A stretch of 64,000 bases of DNA from NCBI RefSeq assembly GCF_000382065.1, contig NZ_KB907502.1, forward strand, positions 1 through 64,000, given 5' to 3'. The notes beneath the pieces are model-generated. The model was not told where the DNA came from and did not search any database. It worked only from the letters and a program-made list of their open reading frames with translations. Shown in pieces: positions 25,514 through 34,192 of the stretch; position 1 is the stretch's first letter; each line of letters begins with the position of its first letter. This stretch comes from Stenotrophomonas hibiscicola ATCC 19867. Lineage in GTDB: Bacteria; Pseudomonadota; Gammaproteobacteria; Xanthomonadales; Xanthomonadaceae. The position numbers were made by a program, and so were the translations under genes.

Positions 25514-27430
25514 TCAGGCGTCTTTCGCCTCATGCGGCGCTGCCGCCGCCGCGGCATCATGCCCCAGCTCGTACTCCGCGTCGTACTCCCACGGCCCGCC
25601 ATCGGCCGCCGCCGGACCGCACGAAATCGACATCGCTCCCTGGTCGGCCGGGCCCACCACGCGACGGTTGACCGCGAACAGATTGCGGCCCAGGTCATGC
25701 GCGGCCGGCGCAGTGTTCGGAGCCAGCGGACGCGCCGCCCATTCGGCCGGGTCCACCAGCACCTCCAGCGTGCCGGCCTCGCCGTCCAGCCGGATCATGT
25801 CGCCTTCGCGGACCTTCGCCAGCGGGCCGCCGCGCGCCGCTTCCGGCGTCACGTGGATCGCCGCCGGAATCTTGCCCGAGGCGCCGGACAGGCGACCGTC
25901 GGTGACCAGCGCCACGCGTCGGCCCTGGTTCTGCAACAGGCCCAGCAGCGGCGCCAGCGAATGCAGTTCCGGCATGCCGTTCGCACGCGGGCCCTGGTAA
26001 CGCACCACCGCCACGAAATGCTCGGGCAGCAGGCCACCGGCGTGCAGCTTGTTCAGCACCTGCGGTGCATCGACCACCACGGCCGGTGCTTCGATCGTGC
26101 GGTACTTCGGCTTCACCGCCGACAGCTTGATCAGCGACTTGCCCAGGTTGCCGCGCAGCAGGCGCAGGCCACCCTGGTGTTCGAACGGATTGTCGACGCC
26201 ACGCACCACCTCGTCATCGGCGCTGCGTTCCAGGCCCGGCAGATAAACCAGTTGGCCGTCGCGCAGCTGGGGTTCGCGGGCGTAGTCGGCCATGCCGCCA
26301 CGGGCCACGCTGACCAGGTCGCCATGCATCAGGCCGGCCTTGATCAGCTCGCCGAACACGAACGCCGGGCCACCGGCGGCGGCGAAGCGGTTCACGTCGG
26401 CCTCGCCGTTCGGGTAGACGCGGGCCAGCAGCGGAATCAGCTGCGACAGCTCGTCGAAGTCGTCCCAGGTCAGCACGATGCCGGCCGCACGCGCCACCGC
26501 GATCCAGTGGATGGTGTGGTTGGTCGAACCGCCGGTGGCCATCAGCGCGATGACCGCGTTGATGATCGCGCGCTCGTCGATGATCCGGCCCAGCGGACGG
26601 AAGTCATCGCCCAGCGCAGTGATGTCCAGTGCACGTTCGGTCGCTTCGCGGGTAAGAGCGTCGCGCAGCGGGGTGCCCGGATTGACGAACGACGCGCCCG
26701 GCAGCTGCACGCCCATCGCTTCCAGCAGCACCTGGTTGGAGTTGGCCGTGCCGTAGAAGGTGCAGGTGCCGGCGCCGTGGTAGGAGGCCGACTCGGCTTC
26801 CAGCAGTTCTTCACGGGTGGCTTCGCCGGCGGCATAGCGCTCGCGAACTTCCGCCTTCTGCTTGTTGGGTATGCCCGGGGTCATCGGGCCGGCCGGCACG
26901 AACACCGCCGGCAGGTGGCCGAAGGCCAGTGCGCCGATCAGCAGCCCCGGCACGATCTTGTCGCAGACACCAAGGTAGACGGTGGTATCGAACATGTCGT
27001 GGCTGAGCCCGATCGCCGTCGCCTGCGCGATCACATCGCGCGAGAACAGCGACAGCTCCATGCCACCACGGCCCTGGGTGACGCCGTCGCACATCGCCGG
27101 CACACCGCCGGCCACCTGCGCGGTGGCGCCCAGCTCGCGGGCGATCTGGCGGATCTGCTCGGGATAGGTCTCGAACGGCTGGTGCGCCGACAGCATGTCG
27201 TTGTAGGCGGTGATGATGCCAAGGTTCGGTGTCACCCCACCGCGCAGGCGGCTCTTGTCGGTGCCGCCACAGGCGGCGAATCCGTGGGCGAGGTTGCCGC
27301 AGCTCAGGCGGCTGCGGAACGGGCCTTCGCGCAGGGAGGCGTCGATCGCGGCCAGATAGGCGGCGCGCGAGGCCGCGCTGCGGCGGATGACGCGCTCAGT
27401 GATGGCTTGCAGTTGCGGATGGAGGCTCAT
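25514..27430 (-). CDS. edd: 6-phosphogluconate dehydratase
   Basis: Edd removes water from 6-phosphogluconate to form KDPG. It is a 638-residue IlvD/Edd family Fe-S enzyme. Visible features are FAACGGTDKSRLRGG near the N-terminus, GGVPAMCDGVTQGRGGMELSL, YLGVCDKIVPGLLIG, GAGTCTFYGTANSNQ and VTDGRLSGASGKIPAAIHV. Conserved Cys in these segments fit the cluster ligands. It is 58 bases downstream of pgl. Confidence 0.97.
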   Translation of the reverse strand: MSLHPQLQAITERVIRRSAASRAAYLAAIDASLREGPFRSRLSCGNLAHGFAACGGTDKSRLRGGVTPNLGIITAYNDMLSAHQPFETYPEQIRQIARELGATAQVAGGVPAMCDGVTQGRGGMELSLFSRDVIAQATAIGLSHDMFDTTVYLGVCDKIVPGLLIGALAFGHLPAVFVPAGPMTPGIPNKQKAEVRERYAAGEATREELLEAESASYHGAGTCTFYGTANSNQVLLEAMGVQLPGASFVNPGTPLRDALTREATERALDITALGDDFRPLGRIIDERAIINAVIALMATGGSTNHTIHWIAVARAAGIVLTWDDFDELSQLIPLLARVYPNGEADVNRFAAAGGPAFVFGELIKAGLMHGDLVSVARGGMADYAREPQLRDGQLVYLPGLERSADDEVVRGVDNPFEHQGGLRLLRGNLGKSLIKLSAVKPKYRTIEAPAVVVDAPQVLNKLHAGGLLPEHFVAVVRYQGPRANGMPELHSLAPLLGLLQNQGRRVALVTDGRLSGASGKIPAAIHVTPEAARGGPLAKVREGDMIRLDGEAGTLEVLVDPAEWAARPLAPNTAPAAHDLGRNLFAVNRRVVGPADQGAMSISCGPAAADGGPWEYDAEYELGHDAAAAAAPHEAKDA

Positions 27431-27488
27431 TGGCTACCGGCGTTCGTGGTGGCGAGAGGCAAGCGGCGGCGTGGCGCCGCCGCCGACA

Positions 27489-28211
27489 TCAATCAGCCCA
27501 GTGGACGCGCAGGCGCGCGCCTTCCAGGTTGATTGCATTGAGGATCGGGTACTGCTGGGGGTCATTGCTGTCCAGTGCCTGGCGCAGTACCTGCAGCTTC
27601 TGCTTGCCGCGCAGCAGCAGCAGACGCTGGCGGCACTGGCGCAGGCCGTGCGGGGTCAGGGTGATGCGCAGCGGCCACTGGTTCGCGCCCGGGCAGCCGG
27701 TGGCATCCAGTGCCGCATAGGGCAGGGTGCTTTCCAGTGCACGGGCCAGGTCCTTCGAACCCGGGAACAGCGAGGCGGTGTGGCCATCGTTGCCCATGCC
27801 CAGTGCCACCAGGCTGGGTGGCTGGCTGTGCTGGGCCTGCAGGTTGGCGGTGTAGACGCACTCCGTCAGCGGCTTGCCGATCCGCACCAGCGGATCGAAG
27901 TGCGCACCCTCGGCACGCTTGAGCAGGTGCTCGCGCACCAGCCAGGCGTTGCTGTCGCGATCCTGCGGCGACAGCCACCGCTCATCGGCCAGGCTCACTT
28001 CCACCCGGTCCCAATGCACGTCCAGTTCGGCCAGTGCCTGGTATACCGGCGCCGGCGTGGTGCCACCGGAGAGCAGGATGCGGGCCCGGCCCACCTCATT
28101 GATGTCGTGGTTGAGGGTCTGCGCCATTTCGGCGGCCACCGCCTCGATCCAGCCATCGGCGTCGCCGTGCTGAATGAACTCGATGCGGTCGTCGTGCAAG
28201 GTGGGGCTCAT
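27489..28211 (-). CDS. pgl: 6-phosphogluconolactonase
   Basis: Pgl hydrolyses 6-phosphogluconolactone from Zwf. It is a 240-residue member of the DevB/NagB-like family, with LLSGGTTPAPVYQAL, VSLADERWL and GMGNDGHTASLFPGS. The start overlaps the glk stop as ATGA, giving translational coupling. Confidence 0.96.
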   Translation of the reverse strand: MSPTLHDDRIEFIQHGDADGWIEAVAAEMAQTLNHDINEVGRARILLSGGTTPAPVYQALAELDVHWDRVEVSLADERWLSPQDRDSNAWLVREHLLKRAEGAHFDPLVRIGKPLTECVYTANLQAQHSQPPSLVALGMGNDGHTASLFPGSKDLARALESTLPYAALDATGCPGANQWPLRITLTPHGLRQCRQRLLLLRGKQKLQVLRQALDSNDPQQYPILNAINLEGARLRVHWAD

Positions 28212-29215
28212 GCGGCAACTCCTGGTGCGTCACGTTCGGCGTCGGCAGCATAGGCGGCAGCGCCCAGCAGTCCGGCGTGGGGATGCATCACGGCAAGCGA
28301 TGGCACCCTCGCCATGATCGAAGAGAACCGCCCCTTGTGTTCGAAGCGCTGGCGGAAGCCGGAGTGCTGCAGTGAATCGAGCATCTTCGGGGTCAGGCCG
28401 CCCGTCAGGAACACGCCGTCCCAGGCGCCCTGGGTCAGTACCAGATCGCCGGCGATGGCGCCGAACACCGCGCAGAACACGTCCACGGTGCGCATTGCCT
28501 GCGGATCACCGTGCAGGGCACGCGCGGTCACGTCTACCGGCTGCAGCTGGCCGGGGTCGATGCCGGCCATCTCGCACACGGCGCGATGGATGTTGACCAG
28601 CCCGGGTCCGCAGATCAGGCGTTCGTTGGAGACGCGGCCGAACTGCTCGGAGAGGATTTCCAGGATGCGGATTTCCTCCGGTGTGCCCGGTGGGAAACTG
28701 ACATGACCGCCTTCGGTTTCCAGCGGATAGCAGCGGCCGTGGCGCATGATCAGGCCACCGACGCCGAGCCCGGTACCGGGCCCGATCACCGCGTAGTTGC
28801 GCGGCTGTCCCGGCTTGCCCGGTACCCAGGCGGCGCCGCCGACCTGGACGACGTCCTCGGGCTGCAGCAGCGAAATCGCCATCGCCTGTGCGGCGAAGTC
28901 GTTGATCAGGTGCAGCTCGTCGAACCCCAGCATCGCGGCGGTGCGGCTGCGCGAGATCACCCACGGATGATTGGTGATGCGCGCCTCGTCACCGTCGACG
29001 CGGCCGGCCACTGCGAACACGCCGCGGCTGGCCGCAGCGCCGATCTGCTCCAGGTGGTGGCGCGCGGCATCACCCAGCGACGGGAATTCCGCCACCGCGT
29101 ACTCGCGGATGCTCTCCTTGAGCAGCGGCGCGTCCTGCGAGGTGTCGGCCAGGGCGAAGCGGGCATTGGTGCCGCCGATGTCGGCAACCAGCACCGGCTG
29201 CGAGATGGCACTCAT
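28208..29215 (-). CDS. glk: Glucokinase
   Basis: Glk phosphorylates glucose with ATP. The 335-residue protein has ADIGGTNARFALAD at residues 10-23, the HPWVISR and NDFAAQAMAI segments, and GPGTGLGVGGL. It is of the bacterial Glk type, not the ROK type. ATG 29215 overlaps the zwf stop; the longer reading lies inside zwf in another frame. Confidence 0.96.
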   Translation of the reverse strand: MSAISQPVLVADIGGTNARFALADTSQDAPLLKESIREYAVAEFPSLGDAARHHLEQIGAAASRGVFAVAGRVDGDEARITNHPWVISRSRTAAMLGFDELHLINDFAAQAMAISLLQPEDVVQVGGAAWVPGKPGQPRNYAVIGPGTGLGVGGLIMRHGRCYPLETEGGHVSFPPGTPEEIRILEILSEQFGRVSNERLICGPGLVNIHRAVCEMAGIDPGQLQPVDVTARALHGDPQAMRTVDVFCAVFGAIAGDLVLTQGAWDGVFLTGGLTPKMLDSLQHSGFRQRFEHKGRFSSIMARVPSLAVMHPHAGLLGAAAYAADAERDAPGVAA

Positions 29216-30648
29216 GCCGAGGCCCCGCTGTCCGGCGCGTCCACGCCCTGCGGCAGGAACTCGCCTGCATTGCTCGGGCCCCACTGGCCAGCAGGATACG
29301 GTTCCAGCGGCAGCTTGGCCTCCTTCCAGGCGTCGGCAACGCTGTCGATCCAGGCCCACGCTGCGCGCACTTCGTCGTCGCGCACGAACAGCGTGTGGTT
29401 GCCGTTGAAGGCATCCAGGAACAGGCGTTCGTAGGCGATGCGGCGGTGCAGGCCGGTCGGCACCGACAGTTCCAGTTCCAGCGGATGCAGTTCCAGGGCA
29501 CCCCATTCCGGGCCGGCCAGGCTGCTCATCAGGCCCAGTTCGATGTTTTCCTGCGGCTGCAGCTGGAACACCAGGCGGTTCGGCGCGGCCTGCGCGCGCT
29601 GCGGGCGCTCGAACAGCCAGTGGGTGACCGGCTTCAGCGTGACCACCACGCGGGTGGTGCGCTCGGGCAGGCGCTTGCCGGTGACCAGGTGGAACGGCAC
29701 GCCGCTCCAGCGCCAGTTGTCGATATGCGCGGTGACACCGGCGAAGGTTTCCACGTCGCTGCCTTCCGGCGGCTGGTAGGCCTGGGCCGGCTGGCCATTG
29801 ATGGTGCCGGCGGTGTAGCGGCCACGGATGCTGTCACGCGCGGCGTGCCTGGCATCGAGCGGGCGCAGGGCGCGCAGCACCTTGACCTTCTCGTCGCGGA
29901 TGCGATCGGCTTCCAGCGATGCCGGCGGTTCCATCGCCACCATGCACAGCAGCTGCAGGATGTGGCTCTGCACCATGTCCCGCAGCGCGCCGGAGCGGGC
30001 GTAATAGGCATCGCGGCCATCCACGCCTTCGCTTTCGGCCACCAGGATGTGCACCGATTCGATGTAGTTGCGGTTCCACACCGCTTCCAGCAGCGTGTTG
30101 CCGAAGCGCAGTGCGATCAGGTTCTGCACCGCGGCCTTGCCCAGGTAGTGGTCGAGGCGGAACACGCGGTCCTCGTCGATCCACTGGCCGATGGTGCTGA
30201 TGATTTCCTCGGCGCTCTCGCTGTCGCTGCCGATCGGCTTCTCCAGCATCAGGCGTGCCGGCGCGGCGAGGGCGCCGCCCTTGGCCAGGCCTTCGCAGGT
30301 GGAGATGTACAGGCCCGGCGGAATGGCCAGGTAGCTGACGCACTTGCGGTGCACCAGGTCGGAGACGGCGGCGGCAACCGAGTCGACATCGCGCAGGTCC
30401 ACCGAACGGTAGTCGATGCGGCGCAGCAGGGCAGCGATGTCGTCCTGCGTGGCCATCGGCATGGCCTGCTGCAGGCGCGGCCGGAGGATGTCATGGAAAG
30501 CTTCGGTGTCATGCCCGGACAGGGCCAATGCGCGGATGCGGAAGTCCTCCGGCAGCAGGCCGTCGCCAAGCAGGCGAAGCAGCGAAGGGAACAGGTAGCG
30601 CTGGGCCAGATCACCTGTGGCACCGAACAGGAAGAGGGTGTCGTGCAT
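29212..30648 (-). CDS. zwf: Glucose-6-phosphate 1-dehydrogenase
   Basis: Zwf oxidises glucose-6-phosphate with NAD(P)+, the entry to both the Entner-Doudoroff and pentose phosphate routes. The 478-residue protein has LFLFGATGDLAQRYLFPSL and the active-site motif FRLDHYLGKAAVQN. ATG 30648 gives the standard N-terminus. It is the first gene of the five-gene glucose operon. A TTGACA lies 31 bases upstream, but the -10 spacing would make the message leaderless, so I do not call a promoter. Confidence 0.97.
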   Translation of the reverse strand: MHDTLFLFGATGDLAQRYLFPSLLRLLGDGLLPEDFRIRALALSGHDTEAFHDILRPRLQQAMPMATQDDIAALLRRIDYRSVDLRDVDSVAAAVSDLVHRKCVSYLAIPPGLYISTCEGLAKGGALAAPARLMLEKPIGSDSESAEEIISTIGQWIDEDRVFRLDHYLGKAAVQNLIALRFGNTLLEAVWNRNYIESVHILVAESEGVDGRDAYYARSGALRDMVQSHILQLLCMVAMEPPASLEADRIRDEKVKVLRALRPLDARHAARDSIRGRYTAGTINGQPAQAYQPPEGSDVETFAGVTAHIDNWRWSGVPFHLVTGKRLPERTTRVVVTLKPVTHWLFERPQRAQAAPNRLVFQLQPQENIELGLMSSLAGPEWGALELHPLELELSVPTGLHRRIAYERLFLDAFNGNHTLFVRDDEVRAAWAWIDSVADAWKEAKLPLEPYPAGQWGPSNAGEFLPQGVDAPDSGASA

Positions 30649-31000
30649 CGCTCGAGTTTCAGATCCGGGTGACATCGTTGTCAATCGCTTCATGGCTGGG
30701 TTCGGGGGACATCCGCGCAACTGCCTGTCCGAGGTTCGTCAGGGGCGATCTCCGGTGTTGCGGAAGATCGTTCCATTCGAAACCACTACCTCGGCGGAAC
30801 CTTCGTTCAACCGCCGACGCAGATCGGTGCGCACCGATCATCGGATAGTGCCACGTGAAAACGTTTACATGGCAGAATGGGCAACTGTATTCGATTGCAG
30901 TGCTCGCCGTCATGCGGCAGGCGCGCAATCATCACTGCCATCGGGAGGGCCGAGGCAGTCCCAAAAGACAGCCCGGCTTCGGGCGGACCGGATAGGTGAT
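30649..31000. other. Shared upstream region of zwf and the ABC ATPase gene
   Basis: A 352-base divergent intergenic region. It contains the LacI-type operator candidate at 30856-30869 and is less GC-rich around it. Nothing else recognisable is present, apart from possible promoters that I could not place with confidence. Confidence 0.6.
30856..30869. promoter_or_regulatory. LacI/GalR-family operator candidate
   Basis: TGAAAACGTTTACA is a near-perfect dyad around a central CG, of the TGNAAACGTTTNCA form bound by LacI/GalR-family regulators. It is 131 bases before the ABC ATPase start and 207 bases before zwf, so it could control either or both. No regulator gene is nearby. Confidence 0.6.
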
Positions 31001-32083
31001 ATGGCAAAAGTGCAGTTGCAGGGTGTGCGCAAGGTCTATGACAACGGCCAGGTCGCGGTGAAGGACGCCACCTTCGAGGTAGCCGATGGCGAGCTGATGG
31101 TGCTGGTCGGACCATCCGGCTGTGGCAAGTCGACCCTGTTGCGGATGGTGGCCGGCCTTGAAGAGATCAGCGGTGGCACGCTGACCATTGGTGATCGCGT
31201 GGTCAACGACGTGGCGCCGAAGGATCGCGACATCGCCATGGTGTTCCAGAGCTACGCGTTGTACCCGCACATGACCGTGGCCGAGAACCTGGCCTTCGGC
31301 CTGAAGCTGCGCGGGCATGACAAGGCGACCATCGACAAGCGCATTGCCGAGGCGGCGCAGACGCTGGGCCTGACCGAGATGATGGACAAGCTGCCCAAGG
31401 CGATGTCCGGTGGCCAGCGTCAGCGCGTGGCACTGGGCCGGGCGCTGGTGCGCGAGCCGGCGGTGTTCCTGCTCGACGAGCCGCTGTCCAACCTCGACGC
31501 CAAGCTGCGTCACAGCGTGCGTACCGAGATTGCGCAGCTGCACCGGAAGCTGGGCACCACCATGATCTACGTGACGCACGACCAGGTTGAAGCGATGACC
31601 CTGGGTCAGCGCATCGTGGTGCTGAAGGACGGCATCATCCAGCAGATCGATACGCCGATGGCGCTGTACGACCGCCCGGCCAACCTGTTCGTGGCTGGTT
31701 TCCTCGGCAGCCCGGCGATGAACGTGCTGCGTGGCACGCTGCAGGGCGATGCCGGTGGCGTGACCGTGGTAGACGGCCAGTGGCGTGCACCGCTGGGCCA
31801 GGCCACGATCGATCCGGCATGGCTGCAGAAACCGATCGCGGTGGGCGTGCGCCCGGAGCACCTGCAACCGGCTGCTGCCGATGATGCGCACGCGTTCATC
31901 GCGCGCATTGAGGGCATCGAACCGGTCGGCAACGAGATCTTCGTCAACCTCAGCAGTGGCCAGCATGCGCTGACCATGCGCGTGGCACCGCAGGCGTTGC
32001 CTGCGGTGGGCGATGACATCCGCGTGGCGATCCACCCGCAGGGCCTGCATTTCTTCAACGCAGAGAGCGGCGAGCGCCTGTAG
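31001..32083 (+). CDS. Sugar ABC transporter ATP-binding protein (MalK/UgpC type)
   Basis: A 360-residue ATPase with Walker A VGPSGCGKSTLL, signature SGGQRQRVALGRAL, Walker B VFLLDEPLSNLDAKLR and the H-loop YVTHDQVEAM. A C-terminal TOBE/OB regulatory domain (residues 240-360) includes VGVRPEHLQ. These are hallmarks of the CUT1 sugar-uptake ATPases. No permease or binding-protein gene is adjacent, so it probably serves transporters encoded elsewhere. It is divergent from zwf and shares the operator-bearing region. Confidence 0.92.
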   Translation: MAKVQLQGVRKVYDNGQVAVKDATFEVADGELMVLVGPSGCGKSTLLRMVAGLEEISGGTLTIGDRVVNDVAPKDRDIAMVFQSYALYPHMTVAENLAFGLKLRGHDKATIDKRIAEAAQTLGLTEMMDKLPKAMSGGQRQRVALGRALVREPAVFLLDEPLSNLDAKLRHSVRTEIAQLHRKLGTTMIYVTHDQVEAMTLGQRIVVLKDGIIQQIDTPMALYDRPANLFVAGFLGSPAMNVLRGTLQGDAGGVTVVDGQWRAPLGQATIDPAWLQKPIAVGVRPEHLQPAAADDAHAFIARIEGIEPVGNEIFVNLSSGQHALTMRVAPQALPAVGDDIRVAIHPQGLHFFNAESGERL

Positions 32084-32086
32084 CGG

Positions 32087-32151
32087 GTAGCGCCGGCCGC
32101 TTGGCCGGCAACCTCAACCCTGCATGGTTGCCGGCCAGCGGCCGGCACTAC
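32087..32151. repeat. Inverted pair of SMAG palindromes
   Basis: GTAG at 32087 and CTAC at 32151 bound two facing GCCGGCCGCTGGCCGGC-type palindromes. It starts four bases after the stop of the ABC ATPase gene. Confidence 0.88.
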
Positions 32152-32205
32152 CATTCCTTCACCGAAGGCGTGCGGACCAACGGTCCGCACCCACCGGGTC
32201 GGTCA

Positions 32206-32229
32206 GTAGATCCACGCCATGCGTGGATG
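32206..32229. repeat. Single SMAG palindrome
   Basis: GTAGATCCACGCCATGCGTGGAT near the end of ygfZ. A related GTGCGGACCAACGGTCCGCAC dyad lies just before it at about 32170-32191. Confidence 0.85.
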
Positions 32230-32243
32230 AGGGCGCGTCAGAT

Positions 32244-33119
32244 TCAGCGCGCCAATCCATCCAGCAGCGGCACGCGCTGCGCAATGGCATCACCCACCTG
32301 CAGCTCGGCGTCGCCAGCCTCCAGTGGCAGCACCGCCAGCGCCAGCTCGCCGGCCACGCTGGCGATTGTGCCGAGTGTCGCGCCGTCCTGCTGCACGCCA
32401 TCGCCGGCACGTGCGGGTGCCGCGGTATGCAGCAGTTGCACCGCGCGCTTGGCCTTGCCGAGGAAATGGGTGCGGGCGACGATTTCCTGGCCGGGGTAGC
32501 AGCCCTTCTTCACGCTGTAGCCATTCAGGCGGTCCAGGCCCAGCTGCTGCGGGGTCCACACTTCGCGCTGGCTCTCTTCCAGCCGTGGCAGGCCGTAGCG
32601 CAGGTCGGCCTGGCGCCAGGCCAGGGCAAAAGCGGTCTCATCGGCTTCAGAACTGGCGGCGAACGCTTCGGCGCTGCCGATGCGCAGGGTGCGCGGCAGT
32701 GCATCGCTGCCCAGGTCCAGCTCCCAACCCTCATCTGCGGCCTGCGCAATCGCCGCGCCGCTGGCGGCCTCGGGCGCGGTGAAGGCGCCGGCAGCTGCCA
32801 CATCGCTGCGCACCTGTACCTTCACCTTGCGACGGAACACGAAGCGCTGCAGTTGCGACGCAATCGCATCGGCATCGCCGTCGGCCAGCACCAGCATCAC
32901 GTGATCGTCGGCCAGCCGGAGCAGCTGGAACACCGCCAGAGTGCGGCCCTTGGCACTCAGCCAGGCACTCCACTGCCAGTGCAACAGGGGCAGGGCGGTG
33001 ACATCGCTGCTGAACTGGGCGTGGGCGAAGGCGGCCGCATCCGGGCCCTGCAGGCTCAGCAGCTGGTGGCCGGGCAGGCGCGGATATCCGACGAAAGCAG
33101 GGGGCAGGTTGTCAGGCAC
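32244..33119 (-). CDS. ygfZ: YgfZ-like folate-binding Fe-S maturation protein
   Basis: YgfZ assists repair or assembly of certain Fe-S enzymes in a folate-dependent way. The signature KKGCYPGQEIVARTH contains the essential Cys of the family. About 291 residues, related to the GcvT fold. I place the start at GTG 33119, giving VPDNLPPAF; the only ATG reading would run into the divergent SdhAF4 gene, so the N-terminus is uncertain. Its position beside the succinate dehydrogenase cluster, an Fe-S enzyme, fits the role. Confidence 0.9.
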   Translation of the reverse strand: MPDNLPPAFVGYPRLPGHQLLSLQGPDAAAFAHAQFSSDVTALPLLHWQWSAWLSAKGRTLAVFQLLRLADDHVMLVLADGDADAIASQLQRFVFRRKVKVQVRSDVAAAGAFTAPEAASGAAIAQAADEGWELDLGSDALPRTLRIGSAEAFAASSEADETAFALAWRQADLRYGLPRLEESQREVWTPQQLGLDRLNGYSVKKGCYPGQEIVARTHFLGKAKRAVQLLHTAAPARAGDGVQQDGATLGTIASVAGELALAVLPLEAGDAELQVGDAIAQRVPLLDGLAR

Positions 33120-33158
33120 GTGAACGAGGTCTAAAATTTGTGCGTTGCGAGACCGAAC

Positions 33159-33329
33159 ATGATAGGCCAAACAACCCCCACTCCCGACGACGAATCTGAA
33201 GCCCCGCTGGTCCCTGCGGCACCCGTGCCCGTGGAGCAGGAAAAGGCAGAGGAATTCGGCGGCCGCGGCGGACTTGATCCGGTGCGGTATGGCGATTGGG
33301 AGAAAAACGGACGCTGCATCGATTTCTGA
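33159..33329 (+). CDS. SdhAF4-like succinate dehydrogenase assembly factor (DUF1674)
   Basis: A 56-residue protein. After an acidic, Pro-rich N-terminus it ends in GGLDPVRYGDWEKNGRCIDF, the conserved tail of DUF1674/SdhAF4. In eukaryotes SdhAF4 binds flavinylated SdhA and helps it join SdhB. Its position just before sdhC supports the same job. It is easily missed because of its size. Confidence 0.88.
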   Translation: MIGQTTPTPDDESEAPLVPAAPVPVEQEKAEEFGGRGGLDPVRYGDWEKNGRCIDF

Positions 33330-33385
33330 TCAGCATTGAGCCAACGCGGCCGCGTGCCGCCCAGCCGAGACAACGAGCCCAGCGA

Positions 33386-33778
33386 ATGGCGACCAGACAA
33401 CGCCCACTTTCCCCGCACCTTCAGGTGTATCGCTGGCAGATTCAGATGGCCACCTCGATCCTGCATCGAGCCACCGGCATCTTTCTGTCTGTTGGTGCCC
33501 TCATCATCGCTGCCGGCCTGCTGGCCCTGATGATGGGGCCCGAGTCCTGGAACTGCTTCACCGGCCATGCCGGGGCCTGGTATGGCCGCGTGTTCCTGTT
33601 CGCGTGGACATGGTCGTTCGCCTATCACCTGTGCAATGGCATCCGCCACGTGGTGCAGGACTTTGCCATCGGCTTCAGCATCCCGGCCTTCATCCGCAGC
33701 AGCTGGCTGTCGGTCATCGGCAGCCTGGTGATCACCCTGCTGGTGTGGGCCTATGTGATGTTCGGAGGTGCCGCGTGA
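33386..33778 (+). CDS. sdhC: Succinate dehydrogenase cytochrome b556 subunit
   Basis: A 130-residue membrane anchor with three helices. It contains the SdhC signature SPHLQVYRWQIQMATSILHR and the haem-ligand region YHLCNGIRHVVQD. It helps bind haem b and ubiquinone in complex II. ATG 33386 gives the standard N-terminus. The stop overlaps the GTG start of sdhD. Confidence 0.95.
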   Translation: MATRQRPLSPHLQVYRWQIQMATSILHRATGIFLSVGALIIAAGLLALMMGPESWNCFTGHAGAWYGRVFLFAWTWSFAYHLCNGIRHVVQDFAIGFSIPAFIRSSWLSVIGSLVITLLVWAYVMFGGAA

Positions 33779-34161
33779 GCAAGTTCCGTACCCCGTTGAA
33801 GAACGTGCGCGGCCTGGGCTCGGCCAAGACCGGCACCGAGCACTTCGTGCACCAGCGCCTGACCGCCGCCGCACTGGTGGTGCTGGGCATCTGGTTCCTG
33901 GTCTTCGTGCTGGGCCTGCTCGGCTCGGACTACGCGACCGCTGCCGCCGCCGTGGCCAAGCCGTGGAACGCGGTGCCGCTGATCGGCCTGCTGATCGCCA
34001 TGTTCTGGCACGCGCAGCTCGGCATGCAGGTCGTGCTGGAAGACTACATCCACGAATCGCTGCTGGCCCTGGTGCTGCAGACCGCGGTGAAGTTCGTCGC
34101 CGTGCTCGGCATGATCGTCAGTGTGTTTGCGGTGGGCCGCATCGCCCTCGGCGTTGCCTGA
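33775..34161 (+). CDS. sdhD: Succinate dehydrogenase membrane anchor subunit
   Basis: A 128-residue protein with three transmembrane helices. Segments GTEHFVHQRLTAAAL and FWHAQLGMQVVLEDYIH carry the His and Asp/Tyr residues typical of SdhD. It starts with GTG, overlapping sdhC, after a GGAGG ribosome site. Confidence 0.94.
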   Translation: MSKFRTPLKNVRGLGSAKTGTEHFVHQRLTAAALVVLGIWFLVFVLGLLGSDYATAAAAVAKPWNAVPLIGLLIAMFWHAQLGMQVVLEDYIHESLLALVLQTAVKFVAVLGMIVSVFAVGRIALGVA

Positions 34162-34192
34162 GCCCAGGCACCTACACAGGAATCCAGATTAG

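Noticed and set aside
25385..27532. A 715-residue plus-strand ORF opposite edd
   Set aside because: Shadow ORF with His/Gln/Arg-rich composition typical of antisense reading in GC-rich genes; edd is clear on the other strand.
30656..30684. TTGACA 31 bases before zwf as a -35 promoter box
   Set aside because: The matching -10 position reads TGAAAC and would place the transcript start at the ATG, so I could not support it.
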